Positions 8,659-17,222 of a DNA stretch of 64,000 nucleotides are shown here, in pieces. The DNA is from Verrucomicrobiales bacterium (GTDB taxonomy: Bacteria; Verrucomicrobiota; Verrucomicrobiia; Limisphaerales; J093). The position numbers were made by a program, and so were the translations under genes. The stretch spans positions 1-64,000 of the forward strand of contig JACKPV010000031.1 of assembly GCA_024233305.1 (NCBI GenBank), in the 5' to 3' direction. Position 1 is the stretch's first letter; each line of letters begins with the position of its first letter. Below the pieces are notes generated by a model. The model ran no database searches. It was given only the letters and a program-made list of their open reading frames with translations, and was not told where the DNA came from.

Positions 8659-11073
8659 ATGACCATGCGAACTCTTGCCCCGCTCGGCGCCGCCCTGCTA
8701 TTGGCGCCGTTTTCCGGTTCTCTCGCCGCGGACCTTCCCGGGGCGGGAGCGGACTTCATTCTCGCCGAGGCCGAGGCTTTTGCCACGCGCGGCGGCTGGG
8801 TCGTCGACCCGCAGTTCATGGATCTGATGGGGTCGCCGTATTTGCTCGCGCATGGCCTCGGCGAACCCGTGAGGGATGCGTCCACGTCGATCACCGTCCC
8901 GTCCGCCGGGGCCTACCGGCTGTGGGTGCGGACCAAGGACTGGGTGGCGCAATGGAAGGCACCCGGAACCCCCGGCCGGTTCAAGGTGCGGGTGAACGGC
9001 CGGTGGATCGAAACGACGTTCGGCACCGAGGGCGCCGCCTGGCATTGGCAGGATGGGGGGATGGTCGAGCTTCCAGCGGGCGACGTGACGCTGACGTTGC
9101 ACGATCTGACCGGATTCGAGGGACGTTGTGACGCGCTGTTGTTCGCGCGCGAGGCCGGATTCGTTCCACCGAACGAGGATCCGGCGATGGCGGCGTTCCG
9201 CCGGGCGTGCCTGGGATACCCGGAAGCGCCCGAACCCGCCGGCGAATTCGATCTCGTGGTCTCGGGGGGAGGCATTGCGGGAACGTGTGCCGCGCTATCG
9301 GCCGCGCGCCTGGGTTTGAAAGTGGCCCTGGTGCAGGACCGCCCGGTGCTGGGCGGCAACAACAGTTCGGAAGTTCGCGTCTGGCTGCAAGGCGCCCGCA
9401 ACGAGGAACCCTGGCCGCACATCGGCGATGTGGTGGCCGAACTCGAACAGGACGACCGGGCCCACTACGGCCCCGATAACACCGCCGAACTTTACGAAGA
9501 CGACAAGAAGCTCGCGGTAGTCCGCGCGGAGGCGAACATCACCCTGTTGCTCGATCACCGCGTCAACGGCGTCGAACTGGCCGACGGGCGCCTCCGGGCG
9601 GTGATCGCGCAGTCCACCACCAGCGGACGCCGACTGCGGCTCGGCGGACGCTGGTTCGCCGACTGCACCGGCGATGCCTCGGTGGGAGCGCTGGCCGGGG
9701 CGGACTTCGAGATGGAAGCGGAGGGTCACATGGGACCGTGCAACCTGTGGAATGTGTGCGAATGCAAGGATACCAACGCCATCAACACCGGCACCGAGGT
9801 GGCCGAGGGACCCGTGTCGTTCCCGCGCTGTCCGTGGGCCCTCGATCTGTCCGACAAGCCCTTCCCGGGACGCAGCCAGGTTGCCCCGGATCCGAACAAG
9901 CTCGGAGGCTGGTACTGGGAAAGTGGCTTCGACCGCAATCCGATCACCGAGATGGAGTATATTCGCGACTGGAATTTCCGCGCCATGTACGGGGCCTGGG
10001 ATGCGTTGAAGAACGTGGACAAGGTCCTGCCGAATCACCGGCTGAACTGGTCCGCCTACATTCTGGGCAAACGCGAGTCGCGGCGTTTGATGGGCGACGT
10101 CGTGCTGAACCTCGAGGACTTGCGAAGTGACCGTCAGTTCCCGGACGGAGCGGCCCCGACCGGTTGGAGCAACGATCTCCATCTGCCGGACCCGCGCTAT
10201 GTCGGGGGCTTTGATGGGGACGCGTTCATTGCCAAGGCCGATTTCGGACAATTCCCGGCGCACGTGGCGGACCGGCCCTTCTGGATTCCGTATCGCTGCC
10301 TTTACTCGCGCAACATCCCGAACCTGCTGATGGCGGGCCGCAACATCAGTGTGAAACACGAGGCACTGGGTGCCGTCCGGGTAATGCGGACCTGCGGCAC
10401 GGAAGGCGAGATCATCGGGATGGCCGCCAGCCTCTGCCGCAAACACGACACCGACCCCCGCGGCGTTTACGAACGTCATCTCGCGGAACTGCAGGGCTTG
10501 ATGCGCCACGGCGTGGGGAAGGTGGACGGACGCCGGATTCCCTATATCAACCAGGGGCGCCGGCGCCTCGCAACCGCGGCGCCACCCGCAAGCATCACGG
10601 CGCCCGCTTGGTTGCAGGCCGCCGGCCCGAATCTCGCGCGCCAAGCCCGGGTCAGCACCCCCGGCGCGCCGCATTCGGACGTGCGGACCGAACTGCTGCT
10701 CACCGACGGCAACGGACTCGTTGAGGACAACGGCACCCGCTGGTTGAACCGCGCGCCGCTGCCGCATTGGATCGAACTGGGCTGGGACGAGCCCGTCCGC
10801 ATCGGCGCGGCCCGGATCGTATCCGGCTATTCCACGGCGGGAACCGTGGTGGCGCCGGTCCGCGATTTCCGGTTCCAATGGCACGATGGAACCGGATGGC
10901 GCGACGTGCCGCACGGAACGGTGGCGGACAACGAATCCCCCGCCTGGTGCGGCCGGTTCGGCCCGGTGAACACCCGTCGTCTCCGGCTTGGGATCACCGC
11001 AACCCAGGACGGCATTTCACGAATCTGGGAAATCGAGGTCTACGCTCCCGCCACCGCAAGCGGGATCGAGTGA
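8659..11073 (+). CDS. Secreted FAD-dependent oxidoreductase with flanking beta-sandwich modules
   Basis: About 804 residues. An export signal (MTMRTLAPLGAALLLAPF, then SGSLAAD) is followed by a beta module (residues about 30-175, with GAYRLWVRTKDWVAQW) resembling carbohydrate-binding sandwiches. The FAD_oxidored (PF12831-type) core follows, with the dinucleotide motif 'DLVVSGGGIAGTCAALSAAR' near residue 198-217 and the conserved 'VLGGNNSSEVRVW'. The last 150 residues resemble an F5/8 type C (discoidin) module (ARIVSGYSTAGTVVAPVRDF, then TRRLRLGIT). The family oxidises or rearranges unknown sugar-like substrates. The next gene, an exported hydrolase, begins 31 bases downstream, so the two probably form a transcription unit. 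The start at 8659 gives the export signal directly; 8665 is an alternative. Confidence 0.85.
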   Translation: MTMRTLAPLGAALLLAPFSGSLAADLPGAGADFILAEAEAFATRGGWVVDPQFMDLMGSPYLLAHGLGEPVRDASTSITVPSAGAYRLWVRTKDWVAQWKAPGTPGRFKVRVNGRWIETTFGTEGAAWHWQDGGMVELPAGDVTLTLHDLTGFEGRCDALLFAREAGFVPPNEDPAMAAFRRACLGYPEAPEPAGEFDLVVSGGGIAGTCAALSAARLGLKVALVQDRPVLGGNNSSEVRVWLQGARNEEPWPHIGDVVAELEQDDRAHYGPDNTAELYEDDKKLAVVRAEANITLLLDHRVNGVELADGRLRAVIAQSTTSGRRLRLGGRWFADCTGDASVGALAGADFEMEAEGHMGPCNLWNVCECKDTNAINTGTEVAEGPVSFPRCPWALDLSDKPFPGRSQVAPDPNKLGGWYWESGFDRNPITEMEYIRDWNFRAMYGAWDALKNVDKVLPNHRLNWSAYILGKRESRRLMGDVVLNLEDLRSDRQFPDGAAPTGWSNDLHLPDPRYVGGFDGDAFIAKADFGQFPAHVADRPFWIPYRCLYSRNIPNLLMAGRNISVKHEALGAVRVMRTCGTEGEIIGMAASLCRKHDTDPRGVYERHLAELQGLMRHGVGKVDGRRIPYINQGRRRLATAAPPASITAPAWLQAAGPNLARQARVSTPGAPHSDVRTELLLTDGNGLVEDNGTRWLNRAPLPHWIELGWDEPVRIGAARIVSGYSTAGTVVAPVRDFRFQWHDGTGWRDVPHGTVADNESPAWCGRFGPVNTRRLRLGITATQDGISRIWEIEVYAPATASGIE

Positions 11074-11104
11074 GGAATCGCGGGCGTGGCCGGGGTGTTC
11101 ACCG

Positions 11105-11953
11105 ATGGAATCCGTCCGCTTTCTGCTGGTTCTGTGGCTTGCGGGCGCGGCGCTGGGCGGGGAACTGCCGGATCTGCGCAGTGTCCCGGCCGATCTGGTG
11201 GTTCCTCCGATCCAGGACGGACCGCCGGCTCCGGGCGTGCGGGTACGCGGTTTTCTGCCCGACTACGAGGGCACGGAGGTCGGCCACGTGCTCTACCTGC
11301 CGACGGATTGGAAGCCCGGAACGCACTATCCGGTGCTCGTCGAATACGCCGGCAACGGCGGCTATGCCAACCAATACGGCGATGTGTGCACGGGTTTACC
11401 CGAGGACAGCAAACTCGGCTACGGCATCTCCGCCGGCCGTGGCTTTCTCTGGCTTTGCCTTCCGTATGTCGAGCACGGAAGCCGCCGCATCTGCACCCGA
11501 TGGTGGGGAGACGTCGACGCGACGCTGGACTACTGCCGTCGGGCGATCGAACTGGTCTGCGCCGATTATGGCGGCGACCCGGACGCGCTCATTCTCAGCG
11601 GCTTTTCCCGCGGGGCGATTGCCTGCGGTTACCTCGGGCTGCACGACGACGAGACCGCCCGACTCTGGCGGGCCTTCATCGCGTGCAGCCACTACGACGG
11701 CGTGACGCCCTGGCCCTATGAAGGTTCGGACGCGGCGTCGGCCATCGAGCGCGGGCGCCGGCTGAATGGGCGTCCGTCATTCGTTTGCCACGAGGGCAGT
11801 GTCGAGGGGGCCCGGAAGTTCCTCTTGAGGAGCGGAATCGACGCGCCCTTCACGTTTCAAGCGGTGCCGTTCCGCAACCACAGCGATGCGTGGGTGCTGC
11901 GGGATACTCCGGCGCGCCGGGCGCTGCGCGAATGGCTGGCGGGAGTGCCCTGA
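11105..11953 (+). CDS. Secreted alpha/beta-hydrolase, esterase/depolymerase-like
   Basis: About 282 residues with a cleavable signal (MESVRFLLVLWLAGAALGGE). The nucleophile elbow is 'GFSRGAIACGYLGL' (G-x-S-x-G), and the late 'FRNHSDAWVLRD' supplies the likely catalytic His. The 'HYPVLVEYAGNGGY' strand-loop and a Cys-rich middle resemble extracellular esterases of the PHB-depolymerase/feruloyl-esterase type. It follows the FAD oxidoreductase by 31 bases on the same strand and is closed by a strong hairpin 9 bases after its stop. A role in taking acyl groups off environmental polymers is plausible; the substrate is unknown. Confidence 0.75.
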   Translation: MESVRFLLVLWLAGAALGGELPDLRSVPADLVVPPIQDGPPAPGVRVRGFLPDYEGTEVGHVLYLPTDWKPGTHYPVLVEYAGNGGYANQYGDVCTGLPEDSKLGYGISAGRGFLWLCLPYVEHGSRRICTRWWGDVDATLDYCRRAIELVCADYGGDPDALILSGFSRGAIACGYLGLHDDETARLWRAFIACSHYDGVTPWPYEGSDAASAIERGRRLNGRPSFVCHEGSVEGARKFLLRSGIDAPFTFQAVPFRNHSDAWVLRDTPARRALREWLAGVP

Positions 11954-11961
11954 AAACAAGC

Positions 11962-11990
11962 ATCCCTCCGGGCCGATGACCCGGAGGGAT
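11962..11990. terminator. Bidirectional terminator hairpin between convergent genes
   Basis: Perfect 11-bp inverted repeat (atccctccggg / cccggagggat) around a 7-base loop, placed 9 bases after the hydrolase stop and about 50 bases from the stop of the convergent peroxidase gene. An A-rich run precedes it (tgaaaacaag), giving T residues on the minus strand. Confidence 0.8.
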
Positions 11991-12042
11991 TCCTGGAAGA
12001 CGGTGAGTGCCGGCACGCCGGACGGTCCGGCAACGGGAGGGG

Positions 12043-12597
12043 TTACCGGCTGGCGAGCGCTTTATCGATGGCCGCCTTCAACTCGGCCGAGTCCGGTTCA
12101 ACCTTCGACTCGAAGCGCGCCAGCAGCTGGCCATTGCCGCTGATGAGAAACTTGTTGAAGTTCCACTTCACCGGGCCGGGATAGGGGGAGTCGGCGCCGG
12201 TCAGCCACTGATAGAGCGCGTGCTGGGTCGAGCCCGGACGCACACCCACCTTCTCGTAAAGCGGGAAGGTGACGTCGAATTTGCTCGTGCAGAACTCCTT
12301 GATCTCGGTCGGCGAACCGGGTTCCTGCCCACCGAAGTCATTGCTCGGGACGCCCACGATGACCAGGCCCTTGTCCTTGTAATCGCGGTGCAACTTCTCC
12401 AGTGGAGCGTATTGCCGGGTGTAGCCGCATTGCGAGGCGACGTTCACCACCAGCACCACCTTGCCCTGATAGGGCTTCAGAGAGGAATCCTTGCCCTCGA
12501 GGGTCTTGATCGGGATGTCGTAGATGCTCCCCGCGACCGCGCTCAGCCCGGCGACCAGACCGGCGCAACAATAAGATGCGATTTTGCTCACGTTCAT
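12043..12597 (-). CDS. Glutathione peroxidase family thiol peroxidase, exported form
   Basis: Reduces hydroperoxides using a peroxidatic cysteine; most bacterial members use thioredoxin rather than glutathione. About 184 residues. The N-terminal hydrophobic stretch (SYCCAGLVAGLSAVAGS) looks like an export signal or lipoprotein-like anchor, so it probably acts outside the cytoplasm. Family hallmarks are present: peroxidatic Cys in 'NVASQCGYTRQY', the Gln/Asn strand 'PSNDFGGQEPG', the resolving-region Cys in 'KEFCTSKFDVTFPLYEK', and the Trp/Asn of 'KWNFNKFLI'. Selenocysteine is not used. The start at 12597 (ATG) is preferred over the in-frame TTG at 12606. It is 31 bases from the upstream sugar-binding protein gene and may share its transcript. 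Confidence 0.9.
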   Translation of the reverse strand: MNVSKIASYCCAGLVAGLSAVAGSIYDIPIKTLEGKDSSLKPYQGKVVLVVNVASQCGYTRQYAPLEKLHRDYKDKGLVIVGVPSNDFGGQEPGSPTEIKEFCTSKFDVTFPLYEKVGVRPGSTQHALYQWLTGADSPYPGPVKWNFNKFLISGNGQLLARFESKVEPDSAELKAAIDKALASR

Positions 12598-12628
12598 GGC
12601 GGGCAATATGCGGGAGGTTGCCGGCTTG

Positions 12629-13642
12629 TCAATTGGCGTCCGAGGGCAGCGGTTCGCCTCCCTGATCCACGTTCTCCGGGGTGAAGAACCGGGACTGCAG
12701 GGTGACCTCCTTCGGGATCTCGCCGCCGTTCAGCAGCTCGACCGCGAGGTCCACCGCTTCCCGTCCGCCGGTCGGATACTCGAAGCTGGCGGCGAGGATT
12801 CCCTGTTTCACGTAGACCACGCCTTCCTGGGGCAGGGCATCGATCCCGACGAACCGGATGTCCTTGTCCCGCCCGGCGGCCTTCGCCGCCAGCCAGGCGC
12901 CGTGGGCCGCGGGATCGTTGTGCGCGTAGACCAGATCGATGTCGTCGAACCGGGCCAGCGCGGATTCCATCTCCTTGCGGGCCTCGGGTTCGAGCCACTT
13001 CATGTCCACCTCGAAGATGACTTCGATTTCCGAGCCGGCGAGGCCTTCCCGAAAGCCGGTGTGACGATCCTGACCGGGAGTGCTGGTCATGAGGCCCTCG
13101 AGTTCGACCACCTTGCCCTTGCCGCCCAGGGCGTTGACGATCCACTTGCCGGCCGCGCGACCGATGCGTTGGTTGTCCGCGCCGACGAAGCAGGTGTATT
13201 TGTCGCCGAGGACGCGACGATCAAGGACGATCACGGGGATGCCCGCATCCATGGCCCGGGCCACGGGTTCGGTCAATGGTTGGGCCTCCTTCGGGCTGAT
13301 GAGAATCAGATCCACCTTCGCGGCCACAAATTCCTCGAGGTGAGCGCGCTGTTTGAGCGTGTCGTTCTGGGCGTCCTTGAAGATGACCTTCAACTCGGGA
13401 TGGCTCCCGGCGGCGCGCTTGATGTCGGCGTTCATCTGCACCCGCCAGGGTTCGCCCAGGTTGCACTGGCTCATGCCCACGGTGAAGCGGGCCGGGCCCG
13501 ACGGACCGGTTTCGTTGCCCGTCGATTCCCGTGCGCCGGAGTCCGGCTGCCGGGGTCCGCATCCGCAGAGGACCGACAACCCCGCCGCGACGACGGCGGC
13601 GGCAAAACCCGAACGAAATGAGGAAAAGCGCATGATCCGCAT
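12629..13642 (-). CDS. Periplasmic sugar-binding lipoprotein (ribose/galactose-type ABC binding protein)
   Basis: About 337 residues, Peripla_BP_4/RbsB fold. The signal ends in a lipobox-like 'GLSVLCGCG', followed by a Ser/Gly-rich linker. The body begins 'FTVGMSQCNLGEPWRVQMNA', typical of the family's first strand, with 'DLILISPKEAQPL', 'PVIVLDRRVL' and 'AHNDPAAHGAWLAAK' as the ligand-cleft segments. Type I binding proteins of this kind feed pentoses or hexoses to ABC importers or to sensor kinases. No transporter ATPase or permease gene lies nearby, so it is an orphan in this window. Several in-frame Met codons allow starts at 13675, 13642 or 13633; 13642 gives the most compact signal. Confidence 0.85.
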   Translation of the reverse strand: MRIMRFSSFRSGFAAAVVAAGLSVLCGCGPRQPDSGARESTGNETGPSGPARFTVGMSQCNLGEPWRVQMNADIKRAAGSHPELKVIFKDAQNDTLKQRAHLEEFVAAKVDLILISPKEAQPLTEPVARAMDAGIPVIVLDRRVLGDKYTCFVGADNQRIGRAAGKWIVNALGGKGKVVELEGLMTSTPGQDRHTGFREGLAGSEIEVIFEVDMKWLEPEARKEMESALARFDDIDLVYAHNDPAAHGAWLAAKAAGRDKDIRFVGIDALPQEGVVYVKQGILAASFEYPTGGREAVDLAVELLNGGEIPKEVTLQSRFFTPENVDQGGEPLPSDAN

Positions 13643-13869
13643 GCTGTTGTCCGTCGCCGCCGAAGGCAACAGCATTCTTCATCCGGGCTGAACGCGGTGC
13701 GCACCACAGGCGCTTGCGGCTCCGAGCGGTCTTGCGTGAAGGATCGCGGAACTCATTTCACGTGCCGCGCCTTTTCGGACCGGGTCGCCATCGCCGATCT
13801 GGAGGGTCGGAGGCCGCCGGCTGAGAAAGCCGCTTCTCCTGCGTCGCGCTCCCGCATAGACTCCGTGCC

Positions 13870-15897
13870 ATGAAACTCCACTGGCAGCGCCAATCCAATC
13901 GATCCGCCGGGTCTGTCCTCCCGATCCTCGGGAGTCTGCTGGCGTTCGCAATCCTCCACACGGACGTGGCGTCCCGGGCGGTCGCGGCGGAACTGCTCGG
14001 CGGAGAGGCCCTGGCCAGCCTCCATGAATTGCCGCAATACCGGTCGTCGATCCGGCTGGGGTCGGTGTCGAGCTACGACCGCACCGGCGGCAACGATGAC
14101 GGGTTCTCAGGGAAATATTCGTATCTGCGGAAGGAGGACGGGGGGTTGGTGCTGGCAGACCTGACGGGACCGGGCATCATCCACCGGATCTGGACGCCCA
14201 CCCCTTCGGATGACTGGTTGGAGTTCTATCTCGACGGCGAAACCCACCCGCGACTTCGCATCCGTTTCCGGGACCTCTTCCTCGGCCAGCACCCACGCTT
14301 TCCGGCGCCGCTGAGCGGATATGGGGCAGGGGGCTTCTATACTTACGTACCCATTCCGTTTGCGAAGTCGTGCAAGATCCTGGCCCGCGCCGAACGAGTG
14401 CAGTTCTACCAGATCAACTTCTCCATTTACCCGCCCGCCACGCGCGTGCGGACCTTCGCGGCGGCCCCGGATCCGGAGGTGGTCGGACAACTCGCCCGGG
14501 CCGCGGACACCCTGGCGGCAACTGGAACCGACCTTTCCGCCAGGGTGGCGCTGCCAGGGAGCGCCATCGAGATCGCCCGGGCCGATGTCACCGTGGTTCC
14601 GGGGGGCGCCGTCACCGTTTTCGACTCGAGGAAGCCGGGCCGCATCACCGGCCTCCGTTTGTCACCGGCGACGGCACTGGCGGACAAGACGCGCGGGTTG
14701 GTGTTGCGAATTTCCTTCGACGACGGCCCGCCGACGGTGCTGTGCCCCGCCGGCGATTTCTTCGGTTACGCCTGGGGGGAACCGGCGATGAAGTCGCTGC
14801 TTGTCGGCGTCTCGGACGACGTTGCTTACAGTTATTTCCCAATGCCATACAAGCGATCGGCACGGATCGAACTGGTTTCCGAGGGGACCGGTGGATCGCC
14901 CTTGAAACTGCACGCCGAGGTGAGCACGACGGTCGGGGCACGGCAGCCGGACGAGGGGCAGTTCCACGCGCTCTGGCGCCGGGAGAACCCCACGAGGGAC
15001 GGCGAACCGTTCACGTTCGTCGACTTTGCCGGGCGCGGGCATTTGGTGGGGTTCGTGCAGCAGGCGCAAGGCATCGAATCCGGGAAGACGCTGTTTTTCG
15101 AAGGCGACGATCAGACGACCATCGACGGTGATTTGGTGGTGCATGGAACGGGGTCCGAGGACTTCTACAACGGCGGCTGGTATGATGTGCCGGATCGCTG
15201 GGAGAAACGGCTGTCGTTTGCGTTGAGCGGATGTCTTGGCTATCAGAAGCCGCTCGGTCGGACGGGCGGTTATCGGTTGCTGCTGGGAGATGCGTATGCG
15301 TTCCGCGAGCATGTGCGCCAGACCATCGAGCACGGGGGCAACAACAACGACGAAGCCGCCGATTACTGCGGACTCACTTATTTCTACGCCGAGCTGTCGT
15401 CGGGACTTGGGATTGGGTTGCCGGCGGTGGCGGAGCGCGGGGTGAACGACCCGCTGGAAATGGCGTTTCCCGCGTGGTGGCAGACCCCGATCCACGCGTG
15501 GTGCTTTCAGAACGCCACGTTGAGCCGGGAATCGGCCCGAATCGGGGACACGGATGTCCGCTATCTGTCGCTGCGGGCAGCAGGTCAGGATTGGTTCGGG
15601 CCGCCGTTTCTTTCGCTGACGTGCGCCGTGCCGGCAACGGGTGACTACGAAATCCTGCTGGCCGCAGTGCAGGGTCCCGAGCAAGCGCAGGTGCAGTTGT
15701 TCCGTGATGAAGAACCCGTTGGCGCGGCGGTCGAACTCTACGCCCCGGAACCGCGGAAATCCGGTCGGTTGGCGCTGGGAACGCTGCGGCTTGAGGCCGG
15801 GGGCAACAACCTGATGTTCAAGCTCGTGGGGCGCCACGCCGAGGCGCGCGGATGGGGGCTGGACCTGATCGAGGTGGTGTGTCGGCGGCAGGAATGA
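13870..15897 (+). CDS. DUF2961 (GH172-type) secreted glycoside-active protein
   Basis: A 675-residue protein with an N-terminal export signal (hydrophobic VLPILGSLLAFAILHT). It carries the DUF2961 landmarks: an opening 'SYDRTGGNDDGF', the 'GPGIIHRIWTPTPSD' strand, 'YTYVPIPFAKSCKI', and the strongly conserved 'VHGTGSEDFYNGGWYD' near residue 425. DUF2961 proteins are now classed as glycoside hydrolase family 172, with characterised members acting on alpha-fructofuranose linkages and arabinan-type polymers. The family's jelly-roll domains are followed by a C-terminal beta module (about residues 570-670) of the kind that binds sugars. It stands alone, in the same neighbourhood as the orphan sugar-binding lipoprotein. 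The substrate cannot be assigned. Confidence 0.85.
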   Translation: MKLHWQRQSNRSAGSVLPILGSLLAFAILHTDVASRAVAAELLGGEALASLHELPQYRSSIRLGSVSSYDRTGGNDDGFSGKYSYLRKEDGGLVLADLTGPGIIHRIWTPTPSDDWLEFYLDGETHPRLRIRFRDLFLGQHPRFPAPLSGYGAGGFYTYVPIPFAKSCKILARAERVQFYQINFSIYPPATRVRTFAAAPDPEVVGQLARAADTLAATGTDLSARVALPGSAIEIARADVTVVPGGAVTVFDSRKPGRITGLRLSPATALADKTRGLVLRISFDDGPPTVLCPAGDFFGYAWGEPAMKSLLVGVSDDVAYSYFPMPYKRSARIELVSEGTGGSPLKLHAEVSTTVGARQPDEGQFHALWRRENPTRDGEPFTFVDFAGRGHLVGFVQQAQGIESGKTLFFEGDDQTTIDGDLVVHGTGSEDFYNGGWYDVPDRWEKRLSFALSGCLGYQKPLGRTGGYRLLLGDAYAFREHVRQTIEHGGNNNDEAADYCGLTYFYAELSSGLGIGLPAVAERGVNDPLEMAFPAWWQTPIHAWCFQNATLSRESARIGDTDVRYLSLRAAGQDWFGPPFLSLTCAVPATGDYEILLAAVQGPEQAQVQLFRDEEPVGAAVELYAPEPRKSGRLALGTLRLEAGGNNLMFKLVGRHAEARGWGLDLIEVVCRRQE

Positions 15898-15974
15898 ACA
15901 GGGACGGAAGCGACTCGAGGGACTACAGATCGACTAAATATAACAAACATTGTGCGAAACACGGATGTCCCGGT

Positions 15975-17222
15975 TCATTCGAAGCCGAATCCCGCGCGCG
16001 GGCTCCAGGGCCAGTAAACGCACCATGCGCGTCCCACCACCTGTCGCTCCGGCAAAGCTCCCCAACGCCGGCTGTCCAGGCTGCTGAAGCTGTTGTCGCC
16101 CAACAGCAACAAGGCGTCGCCCGGCACCGTTCGCTCCACGTTGCCGTTGCGAAACAGCGGCGCCAGACCACGGGCCGATCGCCGGTAACGGCGCGCCACC
16201 GACTCGTTGAGGTGGCCTGAGTAGGCGTTCTCGGCCGGCGCGTTCGTGAACGAATAGAGCTTCCCGAACCCCGGCATCGCCTGGTCGATCGGCTCGCCGT
16301 TCACGTGAACCCGCCGGTCGTCGCCGATCCGCACGCGTTCTCCAGGAAGCCCCACCAACCGCTTGATGAAGTAGGTGTCGTCCTCGAGGTCCTCGATGCC
16401 TTGCGGCTTGAAGACCACGATTTCACCCCGGCGTGGGCGGCGCCAGTGGTAGGTAAACCGATCCACAAGCAGGTGGTCTCCGCTCGTGACGACCGTGTTG
16501 ATCATGATCTCGCCGGGTTGGTAGCTCCGCCGTGGATTGACGCCGGCATACGCGAAGAAGACTTGTTCCTCCGGGAGCCCCGCCGAGTTCGGGAGGTTCT
16601 CGGGCGCCGGGACCAGCGAATACCATTCTTCACCGACGCGAAAGCGCTGGCGGGTCAGGCCCGGCAGGCGCAACCAGCGCACCAGGGGTTCCGGCGGCAG
16701 GATCTCCTCCAGATGGCCCTCGGCCCGGGCGGCCACGAAGTAGTGTTCGCGTCCGAACCACAACCGGTCGATCCCGCGGGCCAGCGATCCGCGCACCGCG
16801 TCCACGGAGTTGGTCTTCGGCCGGTTCTCGACCAGGATCCCGTTCAACGTCGGTTGCATTGACCCGGTCGGGATCACCGTGGGCATGAGAAAGAAAGTCC
16901 GGATGGCGATCACGACGAGCAGCGTGACCAGGAACACCTCCAACCCCTCGGCGATCCGCTGCTGTGGTCGACGGGGAAAGAACCGGTTGCCGGCTTCGGT
17001 GAGTTCCTCCACCGCCGTTCGGACCCCTTCCGCGGAGGGCGCCGAGAGCAAGGACGTCCACAGTCGGTCCAAACCCTGCCGCATTTCCTCCCGGGCCCCG
17101 GCTTCGAGCTGATCGGCGCGCCAGCGGAACAAGCGGCGGTGGTGGCGCCAGCTTTCGAAGGCGCGCCGATGCGTGCCCGATTGCACCCAGCGACCCGCCA
17201 GTCGAAGCGCGTTCACCACCAT
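15975..17222 (-). CDS. lepB: Signal peptidase I, first of a tandem pair
   Basis: Membrane serine protease that cuts signal peptides from exported proteins. At 415 residues it is longer than the Escherichia coli enzyme, mainly from an N-terminal cytoplasmic region and an insert before the catalytic core. The Ser/Lys dyad is readable: Ser121 in 'TVIPTGSMQPTLNG' after one membrane segment (VFLVTLLVVIAIRTFFLMP), and Lys287 in 'DTYFIKRLVGLPGERV'. Box E is present as 'LLLGDNSFSSLDSRRWG'. The start overlaps the end of the upstream lepB paralogue by 10 bases, so translation is probably coupled in a lepA-lepB-lepB operon. It likely differs from its partner in substrate range. Confidence 0.93.
   Translation of the reverse strand: MVVNALRLAGRWVQSGTHRRAFESWRHHRRLFRWRADQLEAGAREEMRQGLDRLWTSLLSAPSAEGVRTAVEELTEAGNRFFPRRPQQRIAEGLEVFLVTLLVVIAIRTFFLMPTVIPTGSMQPTLNGILVENRPKTNSVDAVRGSLARGIDRLWFGREHYFVAARAEGHLEEILPPEPLVRWLRLPGLTRQRFRVGEEWYSLVPAPENLPNSAGLPEEQVFFAYAGVNPRRSYQPGEIMINTVVTSGDHLLVDRFTYHWRRPRRGEIVVFKPQGIEDLEDDTYFIKRLVGLPGERVRIGDDRRVHVNGEPIDQAMPGFGKLYSFTNAPAENAYSGHLNESVARRYRRSARGLAPLFRNGNVERTVPGDALLLLGDNSFSSLDSRRWGALPERQVVGRAWCVYWPWSPRAGFGFE

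Noticed and set aside
9295..10914. A 539-codon minus-strand frame over the FAD oxidoreductase
   Set aside because: Antisense shadow of a gene with a clear FAD motif and export signal.
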